Assembly: GCF_905147045.1 (NCBI RefSeq)
Contig: NC_065905.1
Location: forward strand, 6,882,001-6,946,000
Source: Nymphalis io
Lineage: Eukaryota; Arthropoda; Insecta; Lepidoptera; Nymphalidae
DNA length: 64,000 bases
Reading direction: 5' to 3'
The position numbers and the translations under genes were made by a program. This document shows positions 23,373 through 34,989 of this stretch, piece after piece (the stretch's first letter is position 1; each line of letters starts with the position of its first letter). The notes under the pieces were generated by a model that ran no database searches, had not been told where the DNA came from, and saw only the letters and a program-made list of their open reading frames with translations.

Positions 23373-23919
23373 TGTATATATTTTTTAGTTTCTTATACAT
23401 TCATACATATAAACGAATACATTACGGTTGCCATTGAGTGTCGTTACTTATATTATCAATAGAGCTATTCTGTAAAATAAAGCCTAACTTCACCTCACCA
23501 TACGATTGTGAGATGTCAAAAAGTGACATATAGTCTAAAATAATCCAAGGGATACACACATCGATATATAATATCAACGTATATCGGGTTTTAACATTTC
23601 ACCAGTTAGATACGATGCGAGTTCTTACAGAATAGCACTGCATGTATGCAAATAAGTTAAGTGGAAGGACATGAAGATGTATATAGAACACGTTAATTTT
23701 TCGTGACTGGTTTATTTCGAATATTGCATAATATAGTTTTGGCGCAAAAAGGCTTCACTCATATCACGTGTATAACATCATAATTGGCTATAGTAAGGTA
23801 ACAAAATTAATAGTCTATTAAACTTAGTTGGATGGTCCATATTGTTAAGATGACATGACAAAGCGCCCAAGTATCTTAAGTGTAGTAAACCGGACGGCGA
23901 GTATAAATTAATAATAACG
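23373..23919. other. AT-rich DNA, nothing recognised
   Basis: No clear element. The second half may contain more decayed sequence of the hAT-like remnant that follows. Confidence 0.45.
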
Positions 23920-24054
23920 AAGTTAAAATGGATAGATGATGTATATACTGATAAAGGCATTGAATCACATTTGCTGGAGAAATTTTTTTGAGTCAAGTTT
24001 AGTACATTAACATGTATAGCTGTTCGTGGACTTGCATTCTCTGGAAACAAGGAA
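23920..24054 (+). pseudogene. hAT-like (DUF4371-type) transposase remnant
   Basis: One frame reads DKGIESHLLEKFF, a stop, then TCIAVRGLAFSGNKE. Proteins of the ZMYM1/DUF4371 hAT-like group carry a GIDxxL...W...L segment leading to RGLxFRGxxE, and the order and approximate spacing agree. Internal stop, short length and a missing 10 or so residues make it a dead fragment. The opposite-strand frame that follows (24007-24267, with NKTVATFFFGSS) might be the N-terminus of a rearranged relative, but that is a guess. Confidence 0.4.
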
Positions 24055-25584
24055 TAAGTTCATTGTGTCTTTGTCGGTGTCGAGCGGTCTATGGCCTTCT
24101 AAGGGATACTCGTTTAGTTTCACAGTTTTGCAGGTACTCGTAGCTGCCGAGCTGCCGAAAAAAAATGTGGCAACAGTTTTATTGCGCTGTCCACGTATGG
24201 ACTTCGACACGGGGAGGTTTAAAACTTTATCCATCTTACTCCTCCAATGCCGGCTTTGTATCTCCATCTACCAGAGTATAGCCCAAATTAGCCCAATCCA
24301 CAATCTCCGGTAAAATTACACGTTTTCTCCTTGCTGGGCCATCTCGGTTTTCAATTTTACAGTTCAAAGAAAATCTAACAGTAGAAGGACGGATTTTTTA
24401 TTTCATTTTATTTTATTAAGGACCATCAGCAGTCACCACACTTACATGTGATAATAAAACAAACACATTCAACTTACATAAAATGTGCGACTCTTAAAGT
24501 TATTAAAGACGGCCACAACATGCATTTTAAGGTACAGTTTAAACAGATTATAACATAAGCAATATTTTTTATAATACTAAATTACTAAAAATTGTTACCA
24601 CATTTCTATAGAAAAATAACAATAAAAATTAGTTTTATTCAGTATTGAATTGCTTACTATACAGTTAGTTTTGTTACTGTAAAGTTGCTTAGTGGTTTTT
24701 AGTTATAATAGCTTTATTAATCAGAAAACTCTAAATTTCATCTTGAAATTTAATCAAAACATACTTATATCTCATGATATTCAAGTGGATTTACAAAGAC
24801 TTGAATCGCAATGTTATCGGACTAAATTGAATGTACCTAAAGCTTTCAACTGCTTGGAATTTAGTTTCTAACATACCAAAAACTTAGTCTAGTTCTAAGT
24901 TTTTCAAATAAAATTACATAGTTAATTATATTAAATTGTTTTTATATATTATATAAAAACAGTTATATATTATACTACAAAATGTAATTTAACAACTTTT
25001 CACAACATCGAGGTCATTTTTGCTGCAAGCTTGTATTTACAACCGTAATTAAAAGTTTAAGCTAGCTAGCATAATTAATCAATTTACGGTTATAAAAAAC
25101 TTTTTAATTATTTTTATTCGTACATTATTTTTTATCGTTCCTAGTTAATAAGCAGTGTTATTTTATAAGAATTATTTACCATAACTGATTTCTGCCTAAT
25201 TGCATAAACTGCACAAACTCATAAAGTTGGATGATCAAATTAAATTTGGCAAAATAGCGAACGGTTTGGTGGAATAAGGCTTGACTATAAAAAAACTATA
25301 AACAAACATGCTTGGTTATTTAATATTAATGATAACTTTATATTAAAATTGCTTTCATAGAAGTCATTTTATGTTGAAAACTTTAGTGTTACTTCTAGTT
25401 AAATTTTAACCACAAAATCTCGTTTACACAGTTCACCGCTTAGTATCTACTTTGAGTCGTGTTCAAACGGTTTTCGTGTTACAAATTGTATTTAATTATT
25501 ACACGACTGCGAAAGAAAAGATGATATTGTATTTAATATATTTTATAAATGTATTATTTTTTCAAATGTTTAGTATAAGAAATT
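24055..25584. other. AT-rich DNA; short SINE-A head fragment
   Basis: About 24 bases at 24328-24351 (gctgggccatctcggttttc) equal the reversed first bases of family A. Overlapping frames on both strands at 24007-24313 have no recognised domain. The rest shows nothing. Confidence 0.4.
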
Positions 25585-25800
25585 ACGTTGGTCCTAGCCA
25601 GTGGCTGTAGATCCTGAGACCTTGGATTCAAATCCCGATTCGCGCCAAAAATAGTTATTCGGTTTTTCTTTCAAGAGAGTTTCAGAATAGCCTGGAGTTT
25701 TGAAGTTGTGCACATTCGTGCCTTTGAATGAATGTTAAGCCGTTGGTCCTGCGTGTGATCTCTTTCAGGTCGTATCAAGCTGACGCAACGACGGAGTACG
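25585..25800 (+). repeat. SINE-C-like copy C7
   Basis: Head tcctagccagtggctgtag, then ccttggattcaaatcccg (B box), followed by a body with gttattcggtttttc and agtttcagaatagcc. The 3' end is poorly preserved. Confidence 0.45.
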
Positions 25801-27389
25801 TGTACTTTGTATTTGTGCCGCGTATATTGCCGTAGTGTTATTATTATGAACAAATAATAAATTATAAATTCTATACGATATATTATATATTTACGAGAAT
25901 ATGTATATGAGTACCTGAAAAGAAAAAAAAATCAAAATATAACAACATAAACTCTACATAATTATTTGTGTAATACGCAAGAAGAAAACTCATTGCATTA
26001 AAAACATAAATCAAGTTTTAGTCAGTTATATTTATTATATAATTAAATATGTTTTAATTGGTTTTATAAATTATATTTCATAAAAACTGTATCCGAAGAA
26101 TGTATTTACATTGACACAATTGTATGTGTTACTTATTTTAGCTCATATAAACCATTGTCTAAAAACCCTTTGTTTGTACAGGGTTTGTTAGAAAGAGGAC
26201 CATGACAGGCTTAATTTGTCTTTCACTGTCTACATCCATCACGCGTATGTATGTCTGTTTGTACATCGTTAGTGAATACACATGTCAAATGTCGACTTCC
26301 GAGGTGTCACGAGCGATCGAACTGCGCTGATAAAAATAGACGATTGGAAACTGTTGTTTTATAAAAGGGATGAATCTAAAACGGTCACCTATTTTTGGTA
26401 TATTTTTTACGAGATGTTGTACAAAGAGTTGTTACTTACTTACTAAGATACTTTTGTTATCTTTACTCTCAATAACATATATTTAAATTTAAATTCGTTT
26501 ATTTGAATTCAATGAATAAGCATTACACTTACTTATCGATTGATAAAATTAATAACCAAAGGCTAGGAAAAGAAATTGCTGTATCGAAAAGACCCGACAA
26601 AAGAAATTAAGGGGGTTTTTGTAAATGTGTTTTACTTCATAAATTTAATAAATATCATAGTGATAGTTTATAAAATAATTTATTTTTTAACGTTAATAAT
26701 CAATTATTTCTTAAGGTGTAATTAAATATTATGTCTATGGTCGAAGTAAATGAGTACAAAATCAATATCGTTATTCACGTATTGTCTGTTTAGTAATTAA
26801 TTATATACATGCCATTTTCACTATAATATAGGTAGATCGCTGGATTGATCCTGATTGTATAATGGCATTTGTTTTATATCATTAAAAAAAAAAACTTTAT
26901 AATGTTTTATCTTCAACTTTTGCCGATTGTAATAGCATTGGTTATTTAATAATAAACGAGGGTCTATCATGTCAGTTCGTAAAAATAATTTGGTGTTCAT
27001 TTCATTTCTAACTTTTAATTCGTCGTTTTCGTACAATTAATTTAATTCGTGGTATTTTTTAGATATATATATTTATTTCCCTTAAGATAAAATAATTGTT
27101 GACTGTTTAACCAAACATATAATTTATACATATTTATTTCGTACTAATAAACGGTGTTGTAGCTGATAATTATAAAATAAACTATAAAAAATTTCTATTT
27201 AACAATTTTTTAAATTATAAACTGACTGTCGGATTGTTAATGTTTCTCGCTCTCTCTTTCGTAACAAATCAAACTTTTATTAAAAAACGAACAATACCAT
27301 GTGTAATAAATACTATGTCTACTAAATAATGATTTGGTCAAAGTCGAATTCATCTCATGTCGTATCTACGTTTTTACACGTATTTACGA
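25801..27389. other. AT-rich DNA, nothing recognised
   Basis: No repeat or frame I can name. Confidence 0.5.
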
Positions 27390-27647
27390 CTTACCGAGGG
27401 TTATCGTGGGTTCAAACCCGGGCAAGCACCACTGAATTTTCATGTGCTTAATTTGTGATTATAATTAATCTCGTGCTTTACGGTGAAGGAAAACATCGTG
27501 AGGAACCTGCATGTATCTAATTTCACTGAAATTCTGCCACATGTGTATTCCATCAACCCGCATTGGAGCAGCGAGGTGGAATAAGTTCCAAACCTTCTCC
27601 ACAAAATGAAGAGAGGAGGCCTTTAGCCCAGCAGTGAGACATTCACA
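27390..27647 (+). mobile_element. SINE-A copy A7, head truncated
   Basis: Begins inside the tRNA-like head (cttaccga, then gggttcaaacccgggc) and runs through the full body to gcccagcagtgagacattcac. The first 40 or so bases, with the A box, are missing. Confidence 0.8.
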
Positions 27648-27849
27648 TAAATAATAGTATACAAATGCACAATGCTTTGTCTTCTCTTGAATAATAAATT
27701 ACTTATGACAGAAAATCACGAATCGGTAGAGGCACAATGTTTGACGCAATATTCACTTTCATAAAACGTTTATTAGTAAGGTTGCTAACCTTTATCTAGA
27801 TGTATAAACATGTACTAAAATATATGTATCTATTCATAAATATATCTGT

Positions 27850-27852
<3 letters not shown>

Positions 27853-27911
<59 letters not shown>
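27853..27911. repeat. (AT)n microsatellite
   Basis: About 58 bp of AT dinucleotides, within a broader TATA-rich stretch up to 27960. Confidence 0.95.
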
Positions 27912-27914
<3 letters not shown>

Positions 27915-28290
27915 TATATTTAATATATAACACCATTTATATATAGTATATAGATTTTATGATTATTTAAGGTAATATTTGTAGATATTATCAAATATAG
28001 CATCCAATAGCAAATGCAATCCATAATGCTAATTTTTCTCTATAAAAAATAGAGATAGAAGATATTTCAAGCATCAACGTAAAATGGAATTTTGTAATGC
28101 GAGTGATAATTGTCTAAAATATAATTAGTATACTTGTAAACAAAGTCACAAATAAGATCTTATATAAGTAAAAGTTTATCCGTAATGTCTATGCCTCTGA
28201 AACTCCGAGTGGAATACTTTCTATAATAACAGAGCTGAAAACATACTCACGGTTATTTATAAACATTCGGGCATTATATAGCACTCAAAT
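27912..28290. other. AT-rich DNA, nothing recognised
   Basis: No feature seen. Confidence 0.5.
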
Positions 28291-28480
28291 TAGGTTTTTA
28301 TTGATTGTAGGAATATACCACCTGATTGTAAGTGGTAAACGGCTTGTAGTAGGAGGCATAGTAATTACCTTTAACAACGCATTTTGGGTTGTTACGTCTT
28401 GTAAAATTGCGACTCTACAAGCGGAAAATTGATATATTCTATTGGTATACAGGCCTTGGTGTAAAGAACGAAACATTTCT
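28291..28480 (-). repeat. Unclassified repeat with a B/F-like tail
   Basis: tttttattgattgtagg, then ccacctgattgtaagtggta, carries the tail motif of B and F with one change. The following sequence is neither B nor F. It may be a third family using the same tail, or a diverged copy. Confidence 0.35.
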
Positions 28481-28723
28481 GTTAGTAAAACTTTAGTAAC
28501 TTTGATAGTGGTTCACGTTTACATTTTTTTAAAGGAAAATTACGAGCTGTCATTTTTAGAATTTAATCCTACTATATTAGTAGTATTGCTATCTTTTGGC
28601 AGTTAGTCAAATAAATCTTTGCTTGAAAAATGTTTTTATAGGAAAAGCTTTCAATTGCGCTTCGTTGACAATTTAACTTACTAACCGGGCATTAGTGGTA
28701 ACGAATGTCTTGCTCTATCTTTT

Positions 28724-28968
28724 TATTTGGTGGTAGGGTTTTGTGCAAGCCCGTCAGGTATCATCCAATCATCACATATTCTAATACCAAACAGCAATAC
28801 TAAGTTTTGTTATTTTTCGGTTGGAAGGGTGAGTGAGTTAGTAAAACTTCAGGCACAAGAGACATAACATCTTAGTTCTTAAGGTTGGTGGCGTATTGGT
28901 GATGTAAGGATGGTTAAAAATGTGACGGTGGTCCATTTGCCGTTCACCTACTTATGTTTTAAAAAAAA
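28724..28968 (+). repeat. Repeat B copy B5
   Basis: Starts ttggtggtagggttttgtgcaag and follows the family through ggttggaagggtgagtgag, gacataacatcttagtt, ggtggcgtattggtgatg and gatggttaa, then an altered 3' end closing in AAAAAAAA. A central deletion removes the ccaatgtctatgg part. Confidence 0.75.
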
Positions 28969-31900
28969 GAGAACAAATTTGAGACAGTACTCTTGGCTGA
29001 TGATACGTTTTTGGGTTTCAACAGAACATAGCAAATTACTCTAAGTCTATTGTATAAGTTAAGCAATAACAATAAACAAGGTGTAATTTTTGTATGACTA
29101 ATGTAACATATGTAAAAACTTGAAAATGGGCATCGAATCGAATGAATTTCATGGCATTACTGTAATGATCTCAAATTGCAATCGGCCCCAAATATAGATA
29201 GATTGGCAAGCTCAGCTGTGCAGCAATTGCGGTTAAAAAATAAGACCATTTACCAATGTCGATACGACTCGTCTGTTTCTGCTCGTCTGCTTCAGCTACT
29301 TTTATAGTATAATCACATTATATTTTAAGGCAATACATTATATCTGTAAGTCTTAATCTTAGTTTTATTCCCATCAGTGAGAGTTTGTACGTCAATTATT
29401 ATAAAAAGTACGTGTAATATATTTGTAGTATATACTTCTATAACTACTGAGTTTCTTCCCAGTTCTACGATTCGAAATTGCTTTCATAAGCTTACTTGAA
29501 TCGTTACTAATAATAAAAATGAGTTTTTTTTAATATGTTGGTTTGTTACTCTTTCACTTTAACTATTCAACTGATCATCATTTCATTTTGCATACGTTGT
29601 CCGGCGTACAGAAAACGATATAGAGTACCTATATCTGACGCCCACATGTGTGAGGAGACATGCGGGCGTAGCTTCGAGCGGGAATTAGTAAAGAATATTT
29701 TGTTTCTTGATCTTTTAGTACATTGACAAACAAAACCGTACAGCTTACAGGATATAGAGTTAATGAGGACTGTCTGTACTATCTTTTAGTGTTATAAGTT
29801 AACGACAACTTGGTACAACAAACTTACTATATAATAGAAATATATTATAATAAATTTTAATTTAAAAAAAGCATCAAAGTTTGACGAGGGTAGAATAAAT
29901 TTCATGGCTCGTCGACCGAGTAGCGTGAATAATTCTGTTACACATTGAATATAGATCAACACACACAGGATTGTTAGTTGCTTATGATATACGGGAAGTA
30001 TATCACACTGGACCGAGTTACTACTGACATCTGTCGACAGTTTACCCGACTCTATGTTATATCTTTCTATTTCAGATGGTGATAACTTTCAATTTTCATT
30101 TAAAATATCTTCTGAAGTTTTTAGTTTTTTTTTTTAAATCTTATGTAATAAAGTAACATAAGACCTAAAGTGGATTCTTGATAAATTATGCTTTATATTA
30201 TTGTCTTCAAAGTCCAAATCTCAGTCTAGAATGGTAGATGATTATGTATATATTTATGTATCTATGTTCGTTCCTTCAAGTATTTTAAATCCAAACCAAC
30301 GCATGATGATAACATCCTACTGAATGATCAGTCACGTTTGGACAGCTGCGCTATATAGCATTCTTTATTCCTAAGAAAGATCAAGCGGAAGAATATCTTT
30401 ACGTTCTTTTTTAGGAGTCACAGCAGTCTAGCACTGACAATGACCTGAGCTAAGATCCAAGAACCCAGAGATAAATAAGAGCTAAGAACACAGGATCATA
30501 TCATCAGTCATGATCTAGCTTGCAATTGATAACATTATAAGTGATTATTTTCATTTAATCTTTTAAATTTCTATAGAAATTAAAATTACGCGTATTAAAG
30601 CCTATGATTCTTTTATGCCGGCAGCTTAATCTTATTCTTAGAAGATCAATACATATTCGTAAGTCGTGACATTTATCAAATACGTACGTCACGACCTAAG
30701 GGGACCGGTTCTTAGACAATTGTTATGAATAAAAACAAAACCAGTTGAATGACTGAATGTTGTGTGGAATAAATAAATAATTATATATACTTAAGAAATT
30801 AATGTAATTTCTTTTATTATTAAAAAAATACTTTTATTTTTTTATTATTTGAGTTATTTATAATTAACAATTAATTAATTATAAAAGGAAAAGCGATGTA
30901 AAATTTACAGTTATAACGCGTTGATATAATAAATAATAACAACAAATTCTTAAATCTAATTTAATGACGTTATAATGTGTGGAGTGAAAAATCACCGTCT
31001 GTTATTTCAGGTAGAAAATCATACATCTCAATTTTAAATTTCGAGTAGGGAACGCGAGTCGTGTACGGGCTGATTTTTCTCTAGATAGCTTTGATAACTT
31101 TGACTTTGACAATCAAATGTAATGATAATACTCCACTTTGAAAGTTCTGGAAGGCAATTATTTGAATGCTTGATTTTATATTTATTGCATGAAACGCGTA
31201 TAAAAATCTAAAACGATATTTATAAATGCGATAACTTGAACTGTTTATTGTTGTGAACATGTTTTTTGCAAAGAGATAGTAGTATCTGGCGGGGTGTTTA
31301 GTTATACTTTTTATTCCAAAATCAATGGAGGATGAAGAAGATATTTTAATAATGAAAAGTAACCGAAGATTGCTTATTGCAAAGGCAAAGGTTGTAAGTA
31401 ATTAAATATACAGTTGATTTAAATTTGATACTTGACATAAGACAAGATCTTAAGTAAGTCAGTTAATCTGTGCGTTTACTATACTGGTAATGAAAATATA
31501 AACAACTTCTTACAAACGTCAAAGCACTGATAATCGGAGTGTTTAAGATGTTTTTTCAATTTTAACTATAATTATGCCAGCTGTCCCTATATAGCAATAC
31601 AGAATATTCCTGTTTTGCGGTAGAATTATGATAATGATGATAGATGAGTACATAACCGGATGACATTAAAATAAAAAGTTCTTACTTCAAGGTTGCTTTA
31701 TTTTTGATCGTCCGTATAAGTATAATCCATAAATCGTTTATCTTACCACAAAAAAAAAATACAAATAAAAAGTTGAACGTTTTCCGGGTTCCCACGTTTC
31801 GAGCTTAGTTGAACAACATTTTTTACATAACAAAGAATTTAAAAAGAATGTTAGTTTAAAAAATATTTAATTTTAAATTTAATCAACGAAAGAAAACGGT

Positions 31901-32046
31901 GGCGAAATTTAGTTAAGTCGATATCTTTGCTTTTATTTAATTGAAAATTCATTATGGTTAGGGAGCCAGCGAAATAAATTTCGTTATTATTTGCTCATGT
32001 GGCAAAACTTTATTAATAGTGATAATTATACATTAGTTGTGACGAG
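28969..32046. other. Long AT-rich stretch, nothing recognised
   Basis: Over 3 kb with no repeat, hairpin or frame that I can support, which is unusual here. It could be old DNA or, less likely, conserved non-coding sequence. Confidence 0.45.
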
Positions 32047-32095
32047 TAGTGGTATCAATCCAGATGGGTTTGGACAAAGCCCTACCAACAAGTAC
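32047..32095 (-). repeat. Repeat B fragment B6 (5' end only)
   Basis: agtggtatcaatccagatggg, then acaaagccctacca, equals the reversed first 50 or so bases of B. Confidence 0.5.
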
Positions 32096-32139
32096 CATGA
32101 ACCAATGACTTATTTATAATATCGATACGAAACATGAGT

Positions 32140-32441
32140 CGAGATGGCCTAATGGTTAGAACGCGTGAATCTTAACCGATGATCGTGGGTTCAAACCCGG
32201 GCAAGCACCACTGAATTTTCATGTGCCTAATTTGTGTTTATAATTCATCTCGTGCTTGACGATGAAGGAAAACATCGTGAGGAAACCTGCATGTATCTGA
32301 TTTCATTGAAATTCTGCCACATGTGTATTCTACCAACCCGCATTGGAACAGCGAGGTGGAATAAGCTCCGAACCTTCTCCTCAAAAGGGAGAGGAGGCCT
32401 TAGCCCAGCAGTGGGACATTAACAGGCTGTTACTGTACTGG
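32140..32441 (+). mobile_element. SINE-A copy A8 with 8-bp target-site duplication
   Basis: Full-length family A with intact head (gagatggcctaatggttaga, gggttcaaacccgggc) and tail (caggctgttactgt). The 8-bp repeat acatgagt flanks it at 32132-32139 and 32442-32449. Confidence 0.85.
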
Positions 32442-33987
32442 ACATGAGTAAATCATTCACTAAATGTAGCGAATATTTAGTAAATAATTTAGTCTCATGG
32501 TAGTTCTCTAGTCCTATGTTGACACGGATCAAATTGCGTTCGATTTAGTAGTCAATTAAAACCAACTCGTGTGTGCGCTATTAGTTAAAACAAGTAAAAA
32601 GATCACGTAAGGGCTCAACGTAGTTGAAATTTTAGTTACTCAGATGAGATCGTTCTAAAATATTTCATTAGCGATCTCAAAAAGGTACATACTAGGTATA
32701 ACTTTATAAATATATTATGAAGGTTAAATATTAGAGTAGTTTAATCTAGACAATCTGAATACATACTATAAAGTCAAAATTATCATAGCAATTACATTGA
32801 GAGTATCAAATAGTATAAATCTGATTTGCGGTATTGTAATACATAGCACTTAACCTGGTTGTTTCGGTCTATGTTAATTTAGGCAAGCATATAAAACGAC
32901 TCTTATTGCTATCCATTTAAGAATGATATTACAAAATGTTAACAATATGATATGATCATTTAAACTCGTGGATGTGTAAATCTTATGACTTCGTAAATAA
33001 GGGTTAAAATGCTTATGGTAATTTTCGTTGTAATCTATACAAACGGCTGAACGTGTTCAATCTTGTTGCAATCTTGAAAGCTTTATGAAATTATGTCAAA
33101 AGGGAGGTTTTAATTTAATTCATCATCTTTTATTAGATATAAAAAGGGTCTTTTTATTTTGTGTTTTAATTGAAATAGATATCATAAATATAAACTACAG
33201 GCCAATTAAAGGGGTTGATAATTAATTCTCGAAAAGTGGGAAACGGTATTAATCTCTTCATTTGCATGTTAAACGAGTTTATTGAAGTTTGCACAAATTT
33301 GTCCGTACAGTATCAGGGATGTCCATAAAATGAAGTGTTTATTTTAGTTTTTCACTATTAAATATGTATTAAATATAAGTTTTTATTTGTTTGTAAGGCT
33401 ATGATTTTCATAATAAATTATTATTAAATAGTTACAAATAATTTCTAAATATTTATAAATTGAAAATCAAAATAAACTTTATTCAAGTAGAATATAATTC
33501 ATCAGTTTTAAAAGAATAATATAAATTTTAAAATAGCACCGGTTCGGATTAAAGATTCTACCGAAAAGAATAAACAAGAAACTCAGTTACCCTTTCTTAA
33601 AAATTAAATAAATTGTGTGTTAATTAAACATTATGATTTTTCTTGTATACAAATCAACGCTGACGAACTACACGCTTTTCTATAATTTATAATATTATCT
33701 TTTGTCGTTTATTATAGTTTTAATTACCTATTTACAAAAATAATTAAACCGTTCAGCTTTCCGAGAAATAATTAGCCTAGAAAATAAAAACCCCTGCGTA
33801 GACTAGCCTCATATAATTAAATTAGTTAAGTTTAATAAGCATTATTTATGACGGAATTTAAATATTAATTAAAAGCAAAACGTTTTCAAACTAATTTTTA
33901 ATTTATTGTTAGCTTCATGTTTTTTAATAAGTAAATAATTAATCAGTTAGATAATCAATAGTCAGTAATGTGGTCCTATTTGTTATA
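32442..33987. other. AT-rich DNA, nothing recognised
   Basis: No feature seen. Confidence 0.5.
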
Positions 33988-34645
33988 TTTTTTTTTATTA
34001 AGTAAGCAGACTGACAATTCAGCCAACTGATGGTTAGTAAACTAACAGCCTGTAAATGTCCCACTGCTGGGCTAAGGCCTCCTCTCCCTATTTGAGGAGA
34101 AGGTTTGGAGCTTATTCCACCACGCTGCTCCAATGCGGGTTGGTGGAATACACATGTGGCAGAATTTTGATGAAATCAGTGAGTCGAGATGGCCCAGTGG
34201 TAAGAACGCGTGAATCTTAACCGATGAACGTGGGTTCAAACCCGGGCAAGCACCTCTGAATTTTCATGTGCTTAATTTCTGTTTATAATTCATCTCGTGC
34301 TTTTCGGTGAAGGAAAACATCGTGAGGAAACATCACATGTATGTTTCCTCACGATGTTTTCCTATGGTTAGTGGTCACAACCAATTATAGAAATTGGCAT
34401 TGTAAGAAATTCTAAGAAGGCACCATGCCTTACATCGCTAATACGCCATACATCTTGAGCCATGCCTTACACCGCTAATACGCCATACATATTGAGACCT
34501 AGGATGTTATATCCCTTGTGTTTGTAGTTTCACTGGCTCACTCACTATTCAAACCGGGACAATACTAAGTATTGCTACTTGACGGTAGAATATCTGATGA
34601 CTGTACTTACTCTTGGGTATTGCACAGAGACTTACAACGAAGTAA
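33988..34645 (-). repeat. Repeat B copy B7, split by SINE A9
   Basis: The 3' end of B lies at 33988-34038 (T-run, aagtaagcagactgac, ctgatggttagt). The rest resumes at 34364 (atggttagtggtcac, attggcattgtaagaaat). Inside the right part a segment of about 36 bases (catgccttacatcgctaata ... cttgag) is tandemly repeated at about 34425-34497. It closes at gcacagagacttacaac, a decayed 5' end. Confidence 0.75.
34039..34363 (-). mobile_element. SINE-A copy A9 with inverted 5' half
   Basis: Two halves of one family A element in opposite orientation. 34041-34176 is the 3' half on the minus strand (from about nucleotide 165 to the end). 34182-34333 is the 5' half on the plus strand (head, A and B boxes, to gtgaggaaac). 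A 22-bp perfect hairpin follows (arms 34312-34333 and 34341-34362). The whole unit sits between 9-bp repeats, atggttagt, at 34030-34038 and 34364-34372, so it looks like one insertion event. Confidence 0.75.
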
Positions 34646-34666
34646 AATATTATTTCAGGATATATA

Positions 34667-34966
34667 TTTTTTTTATTTTATAGAATAGGAAGGTGGACGA
34701 GCATATGGGCCACCTGATGGTAAGTGGTCACCAAACGCCCTTAGACATTGGCATTGTAAGAAATGTCTACCATCGCTTATATAGCCAATGCGCCACCAAC
34801 CTTGGAAACTAAGATTTTATGTCCCTTGTGCCTGTAATTACACTGGCTCACTCAACCTTCAAACCGGAACACAACAATAACAAGTACTGCTGTTTTGCGG
34901 TAGAATATCTGATGAGTGGGTGGTACCTACCCAGACGAGCTTACACAAAGCTCTACCACCAGTAAA
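34667..34966 (-). repeat. Repeat B copy B8, full length
   Basis: Intact order from the T-run through gggccacctgatggtaag, cattggcattgtaagaaatg, cccttgtgcctgtaattac, gttttgcggtagaatatc, to ctctaccaccagtaaa. It carries only scattered substitutions and is, with B10 and B12, among the best copies. No target-site duplication could be seen by eye. Confidence 0.85.
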
Positions 34967-34989
34967 TACTGCAAATAAGTTGGTCTTCC

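Noticed and set aside
24026..24313. A 95-codon plus-strand frame overlapping an 86-codon minus-strand frame
   Set aside because: Neither has a domain I recognise. The frames overlap by strand symmetry and the region is transposon-like.
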